Assembly: GCF_030463565.1 (NCBI RefSeq) | Contig: NC_134648.1 | Coordinates: forward strand, 47,554,346 to 47,618,345 | DNA: 64,000 nucleotides | Reading direction: 5' to 3' | From: Pelecanus crispus | Lineage: Eukaryota; Chordata; Aves; Pelecaniformes; Pelecanidae | Part shown: positions 60,801 through 64,000 of the stretch, one piece after another | How positions within the stretch are numbered: position 1 is the stretch's first letter | Layout of the letters: the number at the start of each line of letters is the position of its first letter | Translations under genes and position numbers: made by a program | The notes under the pieces: generated by a model | The model's database searches: none | Told to the model about the DNA's origin: nothing | The model's input: the letters and a program-made list of their open reading frames with translations, nothing else

Positions 60801-62187
60801 TCTAAACACAAAGTGCTGCATCTTCAAATACCATTGTGAAAAAAAGGGCAAAAAATCATAGAGGAAGATGAAAGAGAGGTAATAGGGACAGGTAATACTT
60901 TTTGGTTGGTGGGTTTTGTTTTGGTTTTTTTTTTTTTTTTTCCTTCTTCCCCTCCAAAACGGACCAGCTTTTGCCACTAAAGTAATTTGAGTTAACTGTT
61001 GGTGTTTGGGCTTTGTTTTGTTCTGTAATGTCAAATAGAAAGCATGGGTAGTACTGGACAGCACGTGTGAGAAATGGAGATACTAAGGCATTGGCAAAGG
61101 AAGTGATGGTGGAAGAAAGCAGACATTGCTTAGCAGCAGGAATGTCTAGGGAAGTCCAGGTAGAAAGTGGAATAGGGAGATGCCGGCAGAAAGGCGGTAA
61201 GGCTATGTCCCCAAGTAACAAATCAGCCTGAATGGGACTAATCGGTTAGAATGTCAAGGAAGAGCTCCTTCACTTACTGTTTTTTCTTGTCCTGAAACAG
61301 TGTGTTCCAGCTGAGTTTCTGGACTGTAGCCCTTCATCATCACCTCCCTCACTCTCTGCTCCCTGTTGCACTCCCTCCCATTGGTGTCTGGGTTTGTGGG
61401 CGAGGGAGTGACCATATATGTTTGAACAGGATGAATGCAAGTGATCTGCATGACCATGAAGAGCCATAGAGGAGATGGCTGCAGCTATAAAGATGGGAGA
61501 TAACAAATGCATGAAGAAATTATTTAGTGTAAAGAAATAGTGGAAAGATTTAAATAGAAATGTATCACAGAATATAGAGAAGAAAAGTGTCCCTCATTCA
61601 TTGCTGAGTTGCTCTTTAACACTGTCTTTCTGTAGTTTCATAGTCATCTCCTAGGTGTTTCCATTATGCAATTGAAAGACAGGTGGTACAGAAAATGAAG
61701 ACACTAAATGAATCTTTGATAATTCTTCCTGCAGAAAGCATTGCTTTGAACAGAGAAATAATTGTAGTAATTACACATCGCTCAGAATTACATTGAAATG
61801 GAAAAGGCTAATCATCTGTACCTTTCTTCTACTCCATGGAGCACCTGGGATATTAAATTACAAATAGTGTAACTGGTGTAGTTTCCATCTTTACCCATTG
61901 GAAAACAACTTAATACTTAACCTTTTCCAAAACCAAATGAGTACAAATTAGAATTCTTGTACTCTTATCTGCAGTGGAAAGCCTAGACTTGTCTCGGGAT
62001 TTCTTAAGAGATTGTTCTACTGATAGTATGTTCTCCGTAGGTGCGGTGGGCAGATCTAGAAGAAAAAAAAGATGCAGACAGGAAAAGGGCCATTGGTTTT
62101 GTTGTTGGACAAACAGATTGGGAGAAAATAACAGATGAAAGTGGTCATCTTGCTGAGAGAGCCCTCAACCGCACCAAGTATATATGA
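23769..62187 (+). CDS. YLPM1: YLPM1 (ZAP3), YLP-motif nuclear protein with P-loop kinase-like domain and PP1-docking motif
   Basis: Twenty coding exons join in frame to about 2248 residues (human about 2146). Order: a Pro-rich N-terminus with repeated YLP motifs (1-348); Gln-rich, coiled-coil-like segments including [17 protein letters not shown] and SMVDMQ-type conserved blocks (65-90, 430-560); an RNA-binding-like Arg/Gly and Arg/Ser/Glu repeat region in the 2.4-kb exon 5 (742-1549); RE/RD-rich stretches; a P-loop NTPase domain with Walker A GLPGSGKT at 1941-1948 and the [15 protein letters not shown] block; an acidic stretch; and KRVRW (about 2199-2203), an RVxF-type PP1-docking site. The C-terminus [12 protein letters not shown] is the family's. 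YLPM1/ZAP3 is a nuclear protein that binds PP1 and RNA-associated factors and has been linked to repression of TERT in stem cells; a nucleoside-kinase-like activity is only proposed. The start follows the family's MYP-WG-YG N-terminus. A CR1 copy interrupts intron 4. No disabling mutation is visible. Confidence 0.96.
24813..29694 (+). other. YLPM1 intron 1 (4.9 kb)
   Basis: AT-rich intron after the CpG island. It includes a minus-strand open frame of 103 codons at 28086-27775 without known relatives. No exon, RNA gene or named repeat recognised. Confidence 0.6.
29695..29937 (+). CDS. YLPM1: YLPM1 coding exon 2
   Basis: 243 nt, residues 349-429, acceptor TTGTAG and donor GTAGGC, phase 0 at both ends. 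It encodes [19 protein letters not shown]. Confidence 0.95.
29938..32333 (+). other. YLPM1 introns 2 and 3 (around exon 3)
   Basis: Introns of 934 and 1267 bp flanking exon 3 (30872-31066). An A-rich tract at about 32091-32119 is the only notable low-complexity sequence. Confidence 0.6.
30872..31066 (+). CDS. YLPM1: YLPM1 coding exon 3
   Basis: 195 nt, residues 430-494, acceptor TCTCTAG and donor GTGAAA, phase 0 at both ends. Rich in Gln ([15 protein letters not shown]) with the conserved HRVGFQYQ motif. Confidence 0.94.
32334..33076 (+). CDS. YLPM1: YLPM1 coding exon 4
   Basis: 743 nt, residues 495-742, acceptor GTTGCAG and donor GTAAGG. It encodes [36 protein letters not shown], a Pro/Ser-rich middle and the conserved [14 protein letters not shown]. 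Confidence 0.95.
35237..35812 (-). pseudogene. CR1 reverse-transcriptase C-terminal fragment
   Basis: An open stretch of 191 codons continues the same element after the interruption ([40 protein letters not shown]). It is separated from the palm fragment by in-frame stops. Confidence 0.85.
36048..36656 (-). pseudogene. CR1 reverse-transcriptase fragment (palm region)
   Basis: An open stretch of 202 codons matches the CR1 RT fingers and palm, with [35 protein letters not shown], and [13 protein letters not shown]. It ends before the FADD-type catalytic motif, which lies in the interrupted part to the left. Confidence 0.85.
37663..40083 (+). CDS. YLPM1: YLPM1 coding exon 5 (large RG/RS/RE-rich exon)
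   Basis: 2421 nt, residues 742-1549, acceptor CTATAG and donor GTGAGT. Order: RGPRFD-type Arg/Gly sequence, a Gln-rich segment, a MGRMDGGRG-type array (about 1022-1070), an [11 protein letters not shown] array (1153-1229), then [10 protein letters not shown] and DRDLDR-type charged stretches with PPLPPLPPL runs, and the conserved end [20 protein letters not shown]. Confidence 0.96.
38501..38647 (+). repeat. YLPM1: In-frame 27/33-bp array in YLPM1 exon 5
   Basis: Three 27-bp units (38501, 38528, 38555; GMGRMDGGR type) are followed by two 33-bp units (38582, 38615) with an extra GR or GH dipeptide. All keep the frame and encode Arg/Gly/Met/Asp-rich sequence. Confidence 0.9.
38894..39157 (+). 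repeat. YLPM1: In-frame 33-bp array in YLPM1 exon 5
   Basis: Seven complete 33-bp units from 38894 encode [11 protein letters not shown] or close variants (EPMRR twice, GPIRR once). A diverged eighth copy starts at 39125. Units differ mostly at silent or single positions, so recent unit turnover is likely. Confidence 0.93.
40084..42786 (+). other. YLPM1 intron 5 (2.7 kb)
   Basis: AT-rich intron with no supported feature on either strand. The minus-strand open frame 42873-42496 runs over exon 6 and is a shadow. Confidence 0.6.
42787..42892 (+). CDS. YLPM1: YLPM1 coding exon 6
   Basis: 106 nt, residues 1549-1584, acceptor GTGCAG and donor GTAAAT. It encodes [12 protein letters not shown] and a Ser/Thr-rich tail. 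Confidence 0.92.
42893..44756 (+). other. YLPM1 intron 6 (1.9 kb)
   Basis: Has three plus-strand open frames of 71-99 codons (42944, 43331, 44237) in sequence of more coding-like texture than other introns. No family recognised; possibly a decayed insertion. Confidence 0.5.
44757..45237 (+). CDS. YLPM1: YLPM1 coding exon 7
   Basis: 481 nt, residues 1585-1745, acceptor ATCTAG and donor GTGGGT. TRP repeats ([18 protein letters not shown]) are followed by the conserved [20 protein letters not shown] and [10 protein letters not shown]. Confidence 0.95.
45238..46409 (+). other. YLPM1 intron 7 (1.2 kb)
   Basis: Nothing recognised except a short CA run at 46198-46213. Confidence 0.6.
46198..46213 (+). 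repeat. Short (CA)n microsatellite
   Basis: About eight CA units in YLPM1 intron 7. Confidence 0.8.
46410..46502 (+). CDS. YLPM1: YLPM1 coding exon 8
   Basis: 93 nt, residues 1745-1776, acceptor AACCAG and donor GTAGGG. It encodes [20 protein letters not shown] and ends PERQTFQK. Confidence 0.93.
46907..47081 (+). CDS. YLPM1: YLPM1 coding exon 9
   Basis: 175 nt, residues 1776-1834, acceptor TTTCAG and donor GTATGT. Highly charged: [15 protein letters not shown] and [16 protein letters not shown]. Confidence 0.94.
47230..47375 (+). CDS. YLPM1: YLPM1 coding exon 10
   Basis: 146 nt, residues 1834-1883, acceptor TTGGCAG and donor GTACAG. It encodes [19 protein letters not shown] and ends GPSMFGG. 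Confidence 0.92.
47760..47914 (+). CDS. YLPM1: YLPM1 coding exon 11 (5' edge uncertain)
   Basis: 155 nt, residues 1883-1934, donor GTGAGT. It encodes [32 protein letters not shown] and ILKPPG. The boundary used here gives the family junction FGG-(D/E)RR. An acceptor at 47726, with a better pyrimidine tract, would add 11 in-frame codons. Confidence 0.8.
47915..48573 (+). other. YLPM1 intron 11 (659 bp)
   Basis: Ordinary intron between the exon 11 donor and the Walker A exon. No feature seen. Confidence 0.6.
48574..48636 (+). CDS. YLPM1: YLPM1 coding exon 12 (Walker A)
   Basis: 63 nt, residues 1935-1955, acceptor TTTCAG and donor GTATGT, phase 0 at both ends. It encodes [20 protein letters not shown] with the complete P-loop. 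Confidence 0.96.
48922..49041 (+). CDS. YLPM1: YLPM1 coding exon 13
   Basis: 120 nt, residues 1956-1995, acceptor TCCCAG and donor GTACTT, phase 0. It encodes [20 protein letters not shown] and the Lys-rich GKKVKKK. Confidence 0.96.
49327..49503 (+). CDS. YLPM1: YLPM1 coding exon 14
   Basis: 177 nt, residues 1996-2054, acceptor ATAAAG and donor GTAATG, phase 0. It encodes [18 protein letters not shown] and [20 protein letters not shown]. Confidence 0.96.
49722..49805 (+). CDS. YLPM1: YLPM1 coding exon 15
   Basis: 84 nt, residues 2055-2082, acceptor TTGTAG and donor GTAACT, phase 0. It encodes [20 protein letters not shown]. Confidence 0.95.
50065..50148 (+). CDS. YLPM1: YLPM1 coding exon 16
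   Basis: 84 nt, residues 2083-2110, acceptor TGTTAG and donor GTGAGA, phase 0. It encodes [20 protein letters not shown] and LQDAAIEE. Confidence 0.95.
50149..51635 (+). other. YLPM1 intron 16 (1.5 kb)
   Basis: AT-rich intron. No feature seen. Confidence 0.6.
51636..51722 (+). CDS. YLPM1: YLPM1 coding exon 17
   Basis: 87 nt, residues 2111-2139, acceptor ACCAG and donor GTAGGA, phase 0. Acidic: [16 protein letters not shown] and AEEEESEL. Confidence 0.94.
51723..54789 (+). other. YLPM1 intron 17 (3.1 kb)
   Basis: AT-rich intron with a (GT)7 run at 52745-52758. No exon or RNA gene recognised. Confidence 0.6.
54790..54841 (+). CDS. YLPM1: YLPM1 coding exon 18
   Basis: 52 nt, residues 2140-2157, acceptor TTTAG and donor GTGGGT. 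It encodes [17 protein letters not shown]. Confidence 0.94.
54842..60051 (+). other. YLPM1 intron 18 (5.2 kb, largest in the gene)
   Basis: AT-rich intron with a run of ten C near 56157-56166. Open frames are short and without family resemblance. Confidence 0.6.
60052..60182 (+). CDS. YLPM1: YLPM1 coding exon 19
   Basis: 131 nt, residues 2157-2200, acceptor TTCTCAG and donor GTAATA. It encodes [20 protein letters not shown] (with a basic KRKR patch) and [15 protein letters not shown]. Confidence 0.96.
60183..62040 (+). other. YLPM1 intron 19 (1.9 kb)
   Basis: Contains a long poly-T run near 60925-60941. No other feature seen. Confidence 0.6.
62041..62187 (+). CDS. YLPM1: YLPM1 coding exon 20 and stop
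   Basis: 147 nt, residues 2201-2248 and TGA at 62185-62187, acceptor CCGTAG. It begins [10 protein letters not shown], completing the PP1-docking motif, and ends [12 protein letters not shown]. Confidence 0.96.
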   Translation: MRWADLEEKKDADRKRAIGFVVGQTDWEKITDESGHLAERALNRTKYI

Positions 62188-62220
62188 AAAAGTGGTTAAA
62201 TGGAATTTTGTGCCTTTAAG

Positions 62221-62602
62221 GTAAGTATTCACTCTTCCTGCATGTTTATAGCCTTGATACTTTTTAGGTTTTTTAAGAGTTGAGGTTGCAGTTCATGTCA
62301 TTGTTAGAGTTCTCCCAGACAAGATTATTCCATTTTGGAGCCTTGTATAATAGTTGTCAGCTGTCAGCTGTGCCCATGTCAATGTGCACCCTCCTGTACA
62401 GCATCTAAAAATAAAAGGAGATGGATTGTCAGCTGTCAATCTCCAAACCTAATTTATTAACAGGAAGATTATGTTTTCATTAAAAGAGTAGTTTAGCTGT
62501 GTGCCTAGTCCTGTCTAGTTCAGATTTTGCTTACTATATCTTAACTCTGACCACGTTAATTGCTGTTTTACTTGGTGTAACAAACTTTTCCTTTCTTTAC
62601 AG
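62221..62602 (+). other. YLPM1: Intron in YLPM1 3' UTR
   Basis: A consensus donor (AAG followed by GTAAGT) stands 33 nt after the stop codon, and a strong acceptor (pyrimidine tract, TTTACAG) ends at 62602. The 3' UTR is therefore probably spliced, with a last exon from 62603. The short stop-to-junction distance should not trigger nonsense-mediated decay. Confidence 0.7.
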
Positions 62603-62850
62603 GCCATTTGCTCTGAGGAGAAGTGAACCAAGGTGTCATGAGCATCTTGCATGGGTCATGTCACTCCCACCTTCACAGTTTTTCTTTGTTACTTTAGTTT
62701 CAGCAATTTTCTTGAGATGTTGGCAGATAACCAGTGCCCTCAAAAAAACCAACAAATCCCGCTGCTCCTAAGTGAGAGAGACAGTTTACTTTTTAATATT
62801 TTTGGAGGGGAGGGAGGGGGAGGGCCAGTAGTTTTAGCTGCTGTTTGTGG

Positions 62851-62856
62851 AATAAA
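62851..62856 (+). terminator. YLPM1: Alternative YLPM1 poly(A) signal AATAAA
   Basis: Second canonical hexamer 130 bp upstream of the main candidate, within the inferred last exon. The downstream element is less clear. Confidence 0.4.
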
Positions 62857-62980
62857 GTGGAAGGATTAGACAGATGTTACCTCCACTGTACCGTCACAGA
62901 ATGTTTATAACCTTTGCTTTGTGGCCGTTCTCGTTTTATACTGTATGTACCTTGTAGCTTATTGTATTAGGAAGCAGACC

Positions 62981-62986
62981 AATAAA
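62981..62986 (+). terminator. YLPM1: YLPM1 poly(A) signal AATAAA
   Basis: Canonical AATAAA is followed after about 20 bases by a GT-rich stretch starting near 63000 (TGGTGTTCTTGGTGG), a typical cleavage arrangement. An earlier AATAAA at 62851-62856 could be an alternative site. Confidence 0.75.
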
Positions 62987-63009
62987 TTTCACTATAAACT
63001 TGGTGTTCT

Positions 63010-64000
63010 TGGTGGACCATATAGCATGGTTTTTGTTTGACATTTTAAATGTGGTCTGTGTTCATATGTTGACCGTGCTCAGAACCGTCCTTACCTGGAA
63101 GAGGTGCTGTGCTTGTATTCTGGAATGTGTCCTGTCTTCTAGGTTTATCACCTGCTCTTCTTCTCATAGACAGCTCCATTGAGGCCCCAGGTTTTGCTGG
63201 CCTTTAGGAGTCAGACTGTTCTCATTCTTCCTGGAGAGCAGGAACAATTGTTATTTTTTGGATCCTAGTTTCTCAATTATGTCAAATTTCCATTACTACA
63301 TGAGTATAAATTCTGTTGGATGGCTCTGAAATACTCAAGGTAGTAATGTATGAAAAACATTTCTTTAATGCTCAACTTGAAAACAGGTACTACGGAATTC
63401 TCTGGAAGGCAGCCTAGAAAATTCATTTTGGTCTTACTATGTCTTTTAGTCAACACTGATCCCTATCAGGGTATTTCATTCCATTCATAAGTCTACTGTC
63501 TCATAGACAAACATCATTAAAAGAAGCAACAAAGACCAGAAGTTATACCCTTCTATTCATTTAATAAAAGTGTTTAGCTTGCTAAAAAAGATAAATCAAT
63601 AGCAGTCCACACTATTAAAAGTGGTACAAATTCTTCATAGATGCTGGTATATCACTTCTGCACAGTATCAGGTTTGCTGATGAAAACTTTCTTTTTTCCT
63701 CTCAGGTTTTGAAGCAGATGCCTTGTGTTAACAATGTTGTAACCAGGCAAGGTGTTTAATCCAAAAATAATTGCTGTTTTACTGTTGAATTGAGTTTTTT
63801 CTCCTGATCTTTCTGAGGGAAGAAAATGAAGTCCTGAATTTCCTTCTCTGCTACTTTTTGTTGCTCTGCTGAGTGATTACATTGCAGTTCGCGTCTAGGT
63901 TGGTGAATCAACTAGTTCTGGTGTGGTGGTAGTTCGTGCTGTTAAAGGAGAGCCGTGGTGCTAATAGATAGTTTTGTTTGCCATTCTAATGTTTTGGTTT
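63010..64000. other. Downstream flank of YLPM1
   Basis: About 1 kb beyond the poly(A) region. No exon of a following gene is visible on either strand. Confidence 0.55.

Noticed and set aside
63000-64000. Possible first exon of the next gene (PROX2 or DLST by human order)
   Set aside because: No open frame or splice pattern matching either protein is present in the last kilobase.

Overview
The window is vertebrate nuclear DNA, almost certainly from a bird. It holds spliced genes with GT-AG introns of modest size, CpG-island promoters, and two 5'-truncated CR1 LINEs whose 3' ends carry the ATTCTATG-type terminus typical of avian CR1. Gene order and orientation match the block known from human 14q24.3: AREL1 (minus), FCF1 (plus), YLPM1 (plus). 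No prokaryotic, viral, CRISPR or plasmid-like content was seen. I did not find a convincing new biological system; the unusual points are features inside or between known genes.

Layout. 1-14145 (minus strand): the 5' part of AREL1, an anti-apoptotic HECT-type E3 ubiquitin ligase. Six coding exons give the first 360 residues (membrane anchor, filamin-type repeat, acidic linker). The remaining exons, including the HECT domain, lie beyond base 1. A 1.5-kb CR1 fragment sits in the intron at the left edge. 13.6-14.5 kb: a CpG island that serves as a shared, divergent promoter for AREL1 and FCF1, with two CCGGAAGT (ETS-type) sites 60 bp apart. 14315-18556: complete FCF1 (UTP24) in 8 coding exons, 198 residues, the PIN-domain nuclease of the small-subunit processome. 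18.6-22.9 kb: intergenic, no gene recognised. 22.9-24.8 kb: CpG island and first exon of YLPM1. 23769-62187: complete YLPM1 (ZAP3) in 20 coding exons, about 2248 residues. It runs from a proline/YLP-rich N-terminus through a large Arg/Gly/Ser/Glu repeat exon to a C-terminal P-loop kinase-like domain and a PP1-docking motif, followed by a spliced 3' UTR and a poly(A) signal at 62981. A second, longer CR1 fragment lies antisense in YLPM1 intron 4. 63.0-64.0 kb: downstream flank with no recognised feature.

All exon boundaries were placed by hand from splice-site dinucleotides, reading-frame continuity and recognised protein family sequence. Coding phases add up across all three genes (1080 nt partial, 597 nt, and 6747 nt including stop), which supports the models. 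The least certain boundary is the 5' edge of YLPM1 exon 11, where two in-frame acceptors exist. Transcription starts and most untranslated exons are inferred only. The three genes are neighbours without a common pathway: ubiquitin-mediated control of apoptosis, pre-18S rRNA cleavage, and nuclear PP1/RNA-associated regulation.
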